The position numbers and the translations under genes were made by a program. The notes beneath the pieces were generated by a model. It did not search any database. It was not told the origin of the DNA and saw nothing but the letters and a program-made list of their open reading frames with translations. From positions 1-5,518 of the forward strand of contig JBIQLO010000239.1 in NCBI GenBank assembly GCA_044464175.1: a stretch of DNA of 5,518 nucleotides. The letters are read 5' to 3'. The stretch comes from JBIQLO01 sp044464175. GTDB taxonomy: Bacteria; Planctomycetota; Phycisphaerae; Tepidisphaerales; Tepidisphaeraceae. Positions 1 through 5,518 of this stretch are shown piece after piece (positions within the stretch are counted from its first letter, which is position 1; every line of letters starts with the position of its first letter).

Positions 1-2245
1 CCGACACCCCCGCCCGCATCGCCGCCAGATGCTTGGTCGGCGTGGCCGAGGTCTTGTCCAGAAACAGCGGCGTAAACGACTTATGCCGCGCTGCATACCG
101 CATCCAATCCGATGCCCCCCCGTTGTCGGTGAACGACCAGAAGCTGCTGGCCTCCGCCCCCATCTTCCACCCCAGCCATGCCTGCAGCCGCACATACGCA
201 TACGGGTCCTGCTCCTTCATCGGGCCGTTGGTGCCATACACCTCCACCACCTTCCCCTCCCGCCTCAAGTCCCGGCAGACCTCCAGCGTCTGCGGCAGTT
301 GCTTCATCGTGAGATAACGGTTGAACGTGAAGTGGTCAAAAAGCCTTCGGAAATCCGCCGGCAGCGTCCGCGCATCCCCCGCGTTCGGATCCGTCCACAG
401 CGTGAAGCCCGCCCCGCTTGAGCGCACTGCATCCCCCCAGGCCACCGAAAGCGCATACGCCGCCGGCGTCGCCGGCTCATCCACGAACAGAAGCATCAGC
501 TTCTCCGGCGCGATCCCCTTGGAACGGGCGTGCTTGGCGATGTAACGCGCCCACTGCCCCACCGCCTTTTCAAACGCCGCCGTTCCAACCGCGCAGTCTC
601 CCATTTTCGGCTGAATCCCCTCGAAGAAAACCGCGTATTTTCGGGCGTTGGGCCAGAGTTGAATCCACCGGTCGAATGCGCCCATGTCCGGCGGCTGGAC
701 CATGTTCCCCTGCCCGTCATAGCTTCCCCACGGCATCGTGTCCCGCGACCAGGTCGTGTCCACGCCATACGCCTGCAACACCCGGATCACCGCGCCGCGA
801 TTGGCGTCGGTCATCCCCCGCACGTTCTCATCGCTGTAATCCCACCCCCCCAGGCGCAGGTGGGGAACGGCCGGAAAATCCAGCGGAAACACCTCTACCC
901 GCAACGGCAGTTCCGCCGACTGCCCCTTCCCGCCCCGCGCCACCACCCGCCCGCTGAATTGCCCCGCCGCCGTCGGCCGGAACGTCAGCCAGACCTGCCG
1001 CGTCACCCCGGCCGGAATCCTCACCGCATACCGCCCCTCGCGCGGCTTCAGCCGTATCAGCGCCGCCGCGATCGGCGCCCCCGAACCGCTGTCGGTCCAT
1101 TCCACCGAATCCACCCCCGCCAGTCCCGCCCCTTCCTCCAGCCCTTCCACCGCCAATTCCACATCCATCGGCTCATGGGTCGCATTGGTCAGATTGACCG
1201 CCGCCGGGCGAACCTCATGCCGCATCGCCCGCACCGTCGCCGGGCCCTGCGCTCCTGGCCGCCCGATCCACGCCAGATCATCCCACGGATTGCCCGCCCA
1301 CGCCGTCAGCGGCGGCGCCTGGCTCTCGCCCAGAAACCGCCCCCACACCCCCAAAACCGCCCGATCCAGCTCATTCAGCGGCAAAATCGCCTTCCCCCCC
1401 TCCGGCCGGACCAGCCCCGGCTCCTTGTCGATGCGCTGCCGCACCCGTGCCAATTCATCAAGCAGCGCCTGCTTTTTCCCCTGATCCAACGAAGCCGCCG
1501 AAATCTCCTCCCCCACCCGCTTCAAGTCCGACTCGATCCGCCCCCGGCTCTTTTCATAAATCAGAAAGGCGTCAATGTCCGCGAACCCCGGCCCCGGCAG
1601 CGCCTGCCCGATCCATTCCTTCGCCCCCGGATAGACCTCAATCTCATCGGAAAAGAAAAAGACCCCGCCCGGCCGGATCAGCAGCTTCACATACCGCCCG
1701 TGTGTCCGGAGCGAATTGGCCCTGAACCAGCGCGTCTGATAGCCGCTCTTTTGGCTCGGCGGCAGGTCGGCCGTCAATTCCCCCATCGCATGGAACGACT
1801 TGCCGTCATCACTGATCAGCGCCTGAATCCGCCCGGGCCATTGAACCCCCGCCGCGCCCGCGCATGTGTGCAGCCCCAAGCCCGAAATCGGCTGAATCGC
1901 CCCCAGATCAACGGTGAACGTCACATAAACCGGCCCGATCCAACCGACCGTCGCCGGCTTATGGCTCCACATCCGGTCCGCGTCCGGCGCCAGTTTCCCA
2001 TCCGTGAGCTGAGCGGCATCCCCCTCGTCCGTGCAGAGGGCGTAATTGGGCGCGGGGTCGAATTGAACCTTTTTGCCCAGCGCCAGATTCCGCCCGTCCA
2101 CGGCATCCGCCGCCCGGGCGGTTGCGCTGCCCATCCCCGCCAGGATCGCCAGCGCCAGCAACCCCGTCCGCAATCTCCCAAACCCGCCGCCAATGCTCTG
2201 CATCCCGCTCATAAAACCGCTTTCCTCTCTGGTTAAGCTCTTCAT
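1..2245 (-). CDS. Exported GH123-like glycoside hydrolase with N-terminal discoidin-like domain (3' end outside window)
   Basis: I translated the minus strand from the ATG at 2245 and found it open for 748 codons to the window edge, so the C-terminus is missing. Residues 24-45 form a signal peptide: an Arg-containing start, a hydrophobic core LLALAILAGMG, and a probable cut after ATARA. Residues about 52-206 resemble an F5/8 type C (galactose-binding-like) sandwich, with NLALGKKV near its start, VTFTVDLGAI and a closing EIEVYPG. A charged helical stretch follows (about 208-275). A second beta-rich domain lies at about 335-455. From about 460 there is a TIM-barrel-like part with LGGWDYSDENV, LLFVDEP (Asp589-Glu590) and a Trp-rich segment GWKMGAEASSFWSFTDN (692-708). 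The adjacent Asp-Glu and Trp-rich strand match GH123/DUF4091 enzymes, where Asp-Glu serves substrate-assisted hydrolysis of N-acetylhexosaminides; substrate here is unknown. The start at 2245 has GGGAGGGG 8 bases upstream; ATG at 2212 is an alternative. It begins 25 bases after the pseudopilin. The CDS is near certain, the family moderately so. Confidence 0.88.
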   Translation of the reverse strand, partial: MKSLTREESGFMSGMQSIGGGFGRLRTGLLALAILAGMGSATARAADAVDGRNLALGKKVQFDPAPNYALCTDEGDAAQLTDGKLAPDADRMWSHKPATVGWIGPVYVTFTVDLGAIQPISGLGLHTCAGAAGVQWPGRIQALISDDGKSFHAMGELTADLPPSQKSGYQTRWFRANSLRTHGRYVKLLIRPGGVFFFSDEIEVYPGAKEWIGQALPGPGFADIDAFLIYEKSRGRIESDLKRVGEEISAASLDQGKKQALLDELARVRQRIDKEPGLVRPEGGKAILPLNELDRAVLGVWGRFLGESQAPPLTAWAGNPWDDLAWIGRPGAQGPATVRAMRHEVRPAAVNLTNATHEPMDVELAVEGLEEGAGLAGVDSVEWTDSGSGAPIAAALIRLKPREGRYAVRIPAGVTRQVWLTFRPTAAGQFSGRVVARGGKGQSAELPLRVEVFPLDFPAVPHLRLGGWDYSDENVRGMTDANRGAVIRVLQAYGVDTTWSRDTMPWGSYDGQGNMVQPPDMGAFDRWIQLWPNARKYAVFFEGIQPKMGDCAVGTAAFEKAVGQWARYIAKHARSKGIAPEKLMLLFVDEPATPAAYALSVAWGDAVRSSGAGFTLWTDPNAGDARTLPADFRRLFDHFTFNRYLTMKQLPQTLEVCRDLRREGKVVEVYGTNGPMKEQDPYAYVRLQAWLGWKMGAEASSFWSFTDNGGASDWMRYAARHKSFTPLFLDKTSATPTKHLAAMRAGVS

Positions 2246-2253
2246 CGCCCGCG

Positions 2254-2261
2254 CCCCTCCC
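2254..2261 (-). promoter_or_regulatory. Ribosome binding site of the GH123-like gene
   Basis: Read on the minus strand this is GGGAGGGG, ending 8 bases before the ATG at 2245. It lies in the 25-base gap after the pseudopilin stop, so it supports the 2245 start and co-translation from one mRNA. A second purine-rich stretch (AGAGAGGAAA) precedes the alternative in-frame ATG at 2212, so the start is not fully settled. Both starts keep the signal peptide. Confidence 0.6.
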
Positions 2262-2270
2262 GCGCGCCCA

Positions 2271-3026
2271 TCAGGGCATCGTCAACAGCGCCCAGGGATA
2301 ACCCCGCAGCCAGTTGGCGTTCCCGATCTTGGCGCTGTCCCACTTCTTCTCCCGCGCCATCCATCCCAACTCGCCCGCCTGAAGGCTGGCGCAATGCCCG
2401 TCCAGAAACGCGCAGTTCACCACCTGCTCCGAATGCGTCCACAGAAAATAGGCCGCCCCCGGCGCGACGCTGTACCACCCGTAGGAGGCGGTCCCCGCCG
2501 GCCACTGGATCGGCACATATGCCTCGGTCAACAGCATTCGGCTGGAAGCCGCGATCCCGGTCGCCCCCAGTTTGATCGGCGCCACGCCCGAAATGGACAG
2601 CGGCATCGGCCCGTAATAGACGCTGGCCCCGTACGAAATCCACGCCCAACCGCTGTTGGACGCCGCCGCGGGCGTGTTGACGATCGCCTGAAGAAAGCTC
2701 AGCGAGTCCGGCGTCTGCGCAAGCGACACCCGGCTGGGGCAGAAGAAGACCCGCGGATCCTTCACATAGCGCCCCGGCCCGCCCCCGATTGCTCCCGCCC
2801 AGCAGGTGCCTGAGGTGAAGTCCCAGGCATACGGCAGCGAGCCGTGGTTGTCCTGGGCGTACATCATCAATCCCTGCGTCACCTGCCGCAGATTGGACAG
2901 GCATGACACCGTCCGCGCTGACTCACGCGCCCGGTTGAGCGCCGGCAGCAACATGGCGATCAGAATCGAGATGATCCCAATGACCACCAGCAGCTCCACC
3001 AGCGTAAATCCATGTTTCCGGTCCAT
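2271..3026 (-). CDS. Orphan pseudopilin: prepilin-type N-terminal cleavage/methylation protein with H-x(10)-DG motif
   Basis: This is a 251-residue protein. The N-terminus MDRKHG followed by FTLVELLVVIGIIS is a class III (type IV pilin) signal. Prepilin peptidase would cut after Gly6 and methylate Phe7, with the conserved Glu at +5 (Glu11). The hydrophobic helix spans about residues 9-30. SCLSNLRQVTQGLMMYAQDN, right after the helix, and the FFCPSR motif are typical of the pseudopilin-like (DUF1559-type) proteins abundant in Planctomycetes and Lentisphaerae. The C-terminal part has HSEQVVNCAFLDG (His198, Asp209-Gly210), a variant of the family's H-x9-DG motif. It is probably anchored in the inner membrane with a periplasmic or exported globular domain; the function of these orphan forms is unknown. 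The frame is open further upstream to 3092, but the ATG at 3026 is chosen because AAGGGAG lies 5 bases before it and the leader then has the usual short length. No secretion or pilus-assembly gene is nearby. It lies between the regulator (55 bases away) and the glycosidase (25 bases away). Confidence 0.93.
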   Translation of the reverse strand: MDRKHGFTLVELLVVIGIISILIAMLLPALNRARESARTVSCLSNLRQVTQGLMMYAQDNHGSLPYAWDFTSGTCWAGAIGGGPGRYVKDPRVFFCPSRVSLAQTPDSLSFLQAIVNTPAAASNSGWAWISYGASVYYGPMPLSISGVAPIKLGATGIAASSRMLLTEAYVPIQWPAGTASYGWYSVAPGAAYFLWTHSEQVVNCAFLDGHCASLQAGELGWMAREKKWDSAKIGNANWLRGYPWALLTMP

Positions 3027-3031
3027 AACTG

Positions 3032-3038
3032 CTCCCTT
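3032..3038 (-). promoter_or_regulatory. Ribosome binding site deciding the pseudopilin start
   Basis: On the minus strand this reads AAGGGAG and ends 5 bases before the ATG at 3026. It favours that start over the longer in-frame possibility at 3092, which would put about 22 unrelated residues in front of the pilin leader and lies inside the heptamer repeats. Confidence 0.7.
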
Positions 3039-3073
3039 CGCCGAATTGAGCCTCACTCCCCCTTCCATTCTTG

Positions 3074-3108
3074 GTAATTCATCATTCATCATTCATCATT
3101 CGTAATTC
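3074..3108. repeat. Short tandem array of five 7-bp units (consensus RTMATTC)
   Basis: On the plus strand the units are GTAATTC, ATCATTC, ATCATTC, ATCATTC and GTAATTC: three identical central copies flanked by two identical variant copies. The array is AT-rich in an otherwise GC-rich window and occurs only here. It covers the last eight codons (Glu370-Glu377) and the stop codon (3082-3084) of the regulator and reaches into the spacer before the pseudopilin. It resembles in style the heptanucleotide short tandem repeats (STRR) known from cyanobacteria; whether it belongs to a dispersed family in this genome cannot be told from one copy. Confidence 0.9.
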
Positions 3109-4215
3109 ACCCGGCCCCACCAGCAGCACCTCGCTCTCCGGCCGCCCCCCATCCATCAGCGTCTCCAGCATCCCAATCATTGCCTGGGCAATCGCCCGCA
3201 AATCCTCCTCCACGCGGATCACCCGCTGCTCATACCCAATCAGCGCCGAGGAGCCGCAGGCTGTGTGCGTCGCCACCTGAATCTGCCGCCCGATTCCAAC
3301 CCGCGCCCGCGCCAGCGCCGTCAGCGCCCCCCGCGCCATCATGTCATCGAGGACCAGCAGCCCCTCGGGAAGTTCCCCCGGCGATTCGGCCAGTTTCCTG
3401 CCCAGCATGAAGCCGATCTCCTCGTGTGTCGGACCCGTGGGGTTGGGAAATTCCTCTTCATGCAAAGTGGGCTGAAAAATCAGCCCCGGCTCCCCCCGCA
3501 GCCCGTGCTTCGCCAGCGCCTCATCGAAATACCGCCGCTCCGCCGCCCCGATCGTCTCCCCCGTCCGCGAGGTAAGCGGATGGCTCATCAGGGCGATCCG
3601 ACGGCAACCCCGCCGCGCCAGCGCCTCCACCAGCAGGTCAATGGCCCGCCGGATGTCCAGCCCCACCCGCCAGCCGCTCGCCAGCGGGTTGCAACTGACA
3701 AACGGCGCCCCCTGCCGCCCCACCCATTCCGACTGCTCGCGCCCGCTGATCGGCAGCAGCAGCCCATCCACCCGCCCTTCGGCAATGTCCGCCTGCAACC
3801 GCCGCCGCACCGCCCAATGATCCTTCGCGTACGCCAGGTCCACATACATCTCAAGCTCATACGCCCGCCCGGCCAATTCCCGCCGCAGGGCGTCGAACAG
3901 CAACTGATAAAATGGGGAAGCGCTGACCCGAAACGGATCCAGCCCAAACAGCACCCCCACCGTCCGCGTCGCCTTGGCCGCCGCCGCGAAGATGCCCCGC
4001 CCATGCTCCCGGCGCAGCACCCCCTGCCGCTCCAGCTCCTCCATCGCCCGGTTCAACGTCGCCCGACTCACCCGCAGCCGCTGGCATAACTCCCGCACCG
4101 TCGGCAGCTTCCCCTCCGGCCCCGCCCGCTTCACCAGCCCCTTGAGCGCTCGCCCAATCTCTTCGGATTTGCTCCAGGCGGAGGTGGGAACCGAAATGGA
4201 CGATTCACCAAGCAT
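3082..4215 (-). CDS. GntR-type DNA-binding / LacI-type sensor hybrid transcription regulator (AraR-like architecture)
   Basis: This is a 377-residue protein from the ATG at 4215. Residues about 17-78 form a GntR winged helix: KLPTVRELCQRLRVSRATLN is the helix-turn-helix, and GVLRREHGRGIFA is the wing. From about residue 85 a LacI/GalR-type periplasmic-binding-protein fold follows: TVGVLFGLDP is the first strand, GRVDGLLLPI and GCRRIALMSHP are later core elements, and GLLVLDDMMARGALTAL fits the helix after strand D. It ends with IRVEEDLRAIAQAMIGMLETL, the usual dimer tail. This pairing, known from AraR of Bacillus, implies DNA binding released by a sugar or related ligand; the ligand here is unknown. 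It heads a same-strand row with the pseudopilin and the secreted hydrolase, so it probably controls them and itself (inference). A GTG at 4260 could give 15 extra residues, but these fall outside the domain. Neither start has a good ribosome site. The last eight residues are coded by the heptamer array. Confidence 0.9.
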   Translation of the reverse strand: MLGESSISVPTSAWSKSEEIGRALKGLVKRAGPEGKLPTVRELCQRLRVSRATLNRAMEELERQGVLRREHGRGIFAAAAKATRTVGVLFGLDPFRVSASPFYQLLFDALRRELAGRAYELEMYVDLAYAKDHWAVRRRLQADIAEGRVDGLLLPISGREQSEWVGRQGAPFVSCNPLASGWRVGLDIRRAIDLLVEALARRGCRRIALMSHPLTSRTGETIGAAERRYFDEALAKHGLRGEPGLIFQPTLHEEEFPNPTGPTHEEIGFMLGRKLAESPGELPEGLLVLDDMMARGALTALARARVGIGRQIQVATHTACGSSALIGYEQRVIRVEEDLRAIAQAMIGMLETLMDGGRPESEVLLVGPGELRMMNDE

Positions 4216-4339
4216 GGATTGAAAGGAAAAAGAAAAGTGTTCTAAAACTCTTGTGGCCACTCTACACCCCCCAGCCTTCCCCTGTCAATCAAATTTTTCA
4301 ATCCGGCCACACTGCTTCCGTCCCTCAACCCCTTTCCGG

Positions 4340-4345
4340 TATTAT
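4340..4345 (+). promoter_or_regulatory. Possible -10 element for hldD
   Basis: TATTAT lies about 22 bases before the hldD start codon and differs from the TATAAT consensus at one position. No convincing -35 is seen at 16-19 bases upstream (CTTCCG at 4315-4320 is the nearest, and weak), so this is tentative. Confidence 0.3.
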
Positions 4346-4356
4346 CCCCCTCAACT

Positions 4357-4361
4357 AGGAG
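4357..4361 (+). promoter_or_regulatory. Ribosome binding site of hldD
   Basis: AGGAG ends 5 bases before the ATG at 4367. It fixes the start there, where the Rossmann motif begins at once, and argues against the longer upstream extension of the same frame. Confidence 0.8.
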
Positions 4362-4366
4362 TTTCC

Positions 4367-5278
4367 ATGCGCATTCTCGTCACCGGCGCCGCCGGCTTCA
4401 TTGGATCGAACCTCGTCAAACGCCTGGCCGCCGACGGCCATGACACCGTCGCCCTGGACAACTTCTCCTCCGCCCACTGGTCCAATCTCGCCGACTACAA
4501 TGGCGACCTGCTCACCCTGGACCTGGCCGCCGACCTCGCCCCCCTGCGGAAAATCGGCCCCTTTGACGCCGTCGTCCACGAGGCCTCCATCACCGACACC
4601 ACCGTCACCGATCAGGCCCTCATGATGCGCAACAACGTCGAGGCCTTCCGCCAGTTGCTCGATTTGGCCGAGCAATGGGGCAGCCGCGTCGTCTGGGCCA
4701 GCAGTTGCTCCATTTACGGCCGCCGCCCCGCCCCCATGGTCGAATCCATGCCCCCCGACCCCCTCAACGTCTACGCCTTCAGCAAGTGGACCATGGAAAA
4801 CCTCGCCCGCCTCCACCAGCCCCGCCTCAGCCACCCCATCGTCGGCCTGCGCTACTCCAACGTCTACGGCCCGGGCGAGGACCACAAGGGCAAGTTCGCC
4901 AGCATGATCCACCAACTGGCCAGGCAGATGCGTGCCGGCAACCGCCCTCGCCTCTTCACCGCCGGCCAGCAGAAACGGGATTTCGTCTATATCGAGGATG
5001 TGATCGCCGTCAATCTGCTGGCGTTAAAAGCCAAAACCAGCGGCATCTTCAACGCCGGCGCGGGCGCCGCCTGGACCTTCAACGAGGTCGTCGCCCAGCT
5101 CAACCGCGTCCTGAAAACCGACCTCCAGCCCGACTACTTCGAAAACCCCTATTCCTTCACCCAGGACTGGACCGAAACCGATCTGACCCGGTCGCGCGAC
5201 ACCCTCGATTACCATCCGCAGTTCGACCTGCAAAAAGGGATCGACGCCTACGCCGCCTCCGGCAAACTGGGCCTATGA
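4367..5278 (+). CDS. hldD: ADP-L-glycero-D-manno-heptose 6-epimerase (HldD/RfaD type SDR)
   Basis: This 303-residue protein is close to the roughly 310 residues of E. coli HldD. It is an extended short-chain dehydrogenase. The NAD(P) motif GAAGFIG is at residues 7-13 and the acidic ALDN at 29-32. The active site has Ser112/Ser113 in ASSCSIYG, and Tyr136 with Lys140 in PLNVYAFSK. HldD-specific stretches are also clear: GLRYSNVYGPGEDHKGK at 160-176, with Lys174 matching the family's second catalytic-site lysine, then QKRDFVYIEDV at 202-212 and SGIFNAGAG at 225-233. The enzyme interconverts ADP-D-glycero- and ADP-L-glycero-D-manno-heptose in the cytoplasm, supplying heptose for lipopolysaccharide core or other surface glycans. 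None of the other heptose genes (hldE, gmhA, gmhB) is visible. Some other NAD-dependent sugar epimerase is the main alternative, but the HKG and QKRDFVY stretches favour HldD. The stop overlaps the next start by 4 bases. Confidence 0.87.
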   Translation: MRILVTGAAGFIGSNLVKRLAADGHDTVALDNFSSAHWSNLADYNGDLLTLDLAADLAPLRKIGPFDAVVHEASITDTTVTDQALMMRNNVEAFRQLLDLAEQWGSRVVWASSCSIYGRRPAPMVESMPPDPLNVYAFSKWTMENLARLHQPRLSHPIVGLRYSNVYGPGEDHKGKFASMIHQLARQMRAGNRPRLFTAGQQKRDFVYIEDVIAVNLLALKAKTSGIFNAGAGAAWTFNEVVAQLNRVLKTDLQPDYFENPYSFTQDWTETDLTRSRDTLDYHPQFDLQKGIDAYAASGKLGL

Positions 5279-5518
5279 TCCTCCCCCTGACCAACCCCGC
5301 CGATCCGCGCCTGGCCCCCTACCGCGACCTCAAGGACCGCGACCTGGTCAACGAAGGCAACCTCTTCATCGCCGAAGGGGACCTGCTGGTCCGCCGCCTG
5401 CTGGAAAGCGGCCTCGAAACCCGCTCCATCCTCGCCTCCGAGGAGCGCCTCCACCGCATCGCCCCCCACGTCCCGGCTCGCATCCCCCTCTACCTCCCCC
5501 CCCCCTGCCTCCCCCACC
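5275..5518 (+). CDS. TrmH/SpoU-family RNA 2'-O-methyltransferase, N-terminal part (cut by window edge)
   Basis: Eighty-one codons are visible from the ATG at 5275. The N-terminus reads NPADPRLAPYRDLKDRDLVN, then NLFIAEGDLLVRRLLESGL and ETRSILASEERL, ending in IPLYLPPPCL. This is the small N-terminal substrate-binding domain of SpoU/TrmH RNA methyltransferases, where (F)IAEG and the V-R-R-L-L helix are characteristic. The knotted, SAM-binding catalytic domain, which would name the exact class, lies beyond the window. The likely role is ribose methylation of tRNA or rRNA in the cytoplasm. The start codon overlaps the hldD stop as ATGA and has no clear ribosome site of its own, so translational coupling to hldD is likely. 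A run of ten C at 5496-5505 lies inside the gene and is a place to check for sequencing error. Family assignment is fairly sure, target RNA is not. Confidence 0.8.
   Translation, partial: MILPLTNPADPRLAPYRDLKDRDLVNEGNLFIAEGDLLVRRLLESGLETRSILASEERLHRIAPHVPARIPLYLPPPCLPH

Larger units (their letters stand above)
4216..4366. promoter_or_regulatory. Divergent promoter/operator region between the regulator and hldD
   Basis: This is the only non-coding stretch of note and is clearly AT-richer in its middle. On the minus strand TTGACA (4288-4283) stands 16 bases before TGTAGA (4266-4261), a possible sigma-70-like pair with a good -35 and a poor -10. If used, it would start transcription near 4254, below the GTG at 4260, which favours the ATG at 4215. 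The hexamer TCAATC occurs directly at 4285-4290 and 4298-4303 and inverted at 4217-4222. The last two are part of an exact 9-bp inverted pair (GGATTGAAA at 4216-4224, TTTCAATCC at 4296-4304). These are candidate operators for the adjacent regulator. All of this is pattern reading without supporting data. Confidence 0.45.

Noticed and set aside
530..2236. A 568-codon open frame on the plus strand, antisense to the glycosidase gene.
   Set aside because: Its product is almost all Arg, Pro, His and Gln with no domain or signal. The minus strand in the same place gives a coherent signal peptide and domains. It is open only because of the third-position base bias.
2242..2904. A 220-codon minus-strand frame overlapping the pseudopilin in another phase.
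   Set aside because: It is Gly/Arg/Ala-rich with no recognisable domain, and it shares the strand with the clearly real pilin-like frame.
3027..3081. Transcription terminator between the regulator and the pseudopilin.
   Set aside because: I found no GC-rich stem followed by T residues in the spacer, so read-through from the regulator is more likely.
3074..3108. CRISPR array or transposon end as an explanation of the repeats.
   Set aside because: The units are 7 bp with no spacers, and there are no cas genes, no transposase and no terminal inverted repeats nearby.
3265..4089. A 274-codon plus-strand frame antisense to the regulator.
   Set aside because: It has the same Arg/Pro-rich composition and no motif, while the minus strand holds a clear GntR helix-turn-helix and LacI-like domain.
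4253..4366. Upstream extension of the hldD frame by 38 codons.
   Set aside because: A good ribosome site sits directly before the ATG at 4367, the Rossmann motif starts there, and the extension has no similarity to the family and would cover the promoter region.
4355..4915. A 186-codon minus-strand frame antisense to hldD.
   Set aside because: It is Gly/Val/Asp-rich low-complexity sequence produced by the C-ending codons of hldD.

Overview
The window is a GC-rich bacterial segment with five genes and very little intergenic DNA. Three genes on the minus strand run leftwards and look like one transcription unit: a GntR/LacI-type hybrid transcription regulator, an orphan type-IV-pilin-like (pseudopilin) protein, and a large exported protein with an N-terminal discoidin-like domain and a glycoside-hydrolase (GH123-like) barrel. 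The last of these runs off the left edge. Two genes on the plus strand run rightwards from the same divergent intergenic region: an HldD-type ADP-heptose 6-epimerase, and a TrmH/SpoU-family RNA methyltransferase that is cut by the right edge.

The organism is most likely a member of the PVC superphylum (Planctomycetota such as Phycisphaerae, or Lentisphaerota/Verrucomicrobiota). The main clue is the pseudopilin with its GFTLVELLVVIGIISILIAMLLPAL leader type and a late H-x(10)-DG motif, a family greatly expanded in those phyla. A GntR/LacI sugar-type regulator next to a secreted glycosidase also fits. The heptose epimerase implies a Gram-negative envelope with heptose-containing glycans. This placement is inference; no rRNA or marker gene is present.

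Layout: 1-2245 (minus), exported GH123-like protein, 748 residues visible, C-terminus missing; 2271-3026 (minus), pseudopilin; 3082-4215 (minus), regulator, whose stop codon lies in a 35-bp array of five 7-bp repeats at 3074-3108; about 4216-4366, divergent promoter region; 4367-5278 (plus), hldD; 5275-5518 (plus), RNA methyltransferase, sharing an ATGA stop/start overlap with hldD. No gene-free stretch exceeds 160 bases.

Working model (inference): the regulator senses a sugar and controls itself, the pseudopilin and the secreted hydrolase, giving a self-contained glycan-use cassette. The plus-strand pair is housekeeping (envelope heptose, RNA modification). The most unusual points are the heptamer array inside the regulator stop codon, where loss of exactly one unit would fuse regulator and pseudopilin in frame, and a strong C-over-G bias of the plus strand that gives the two gene blocks mirror-image codon usage.
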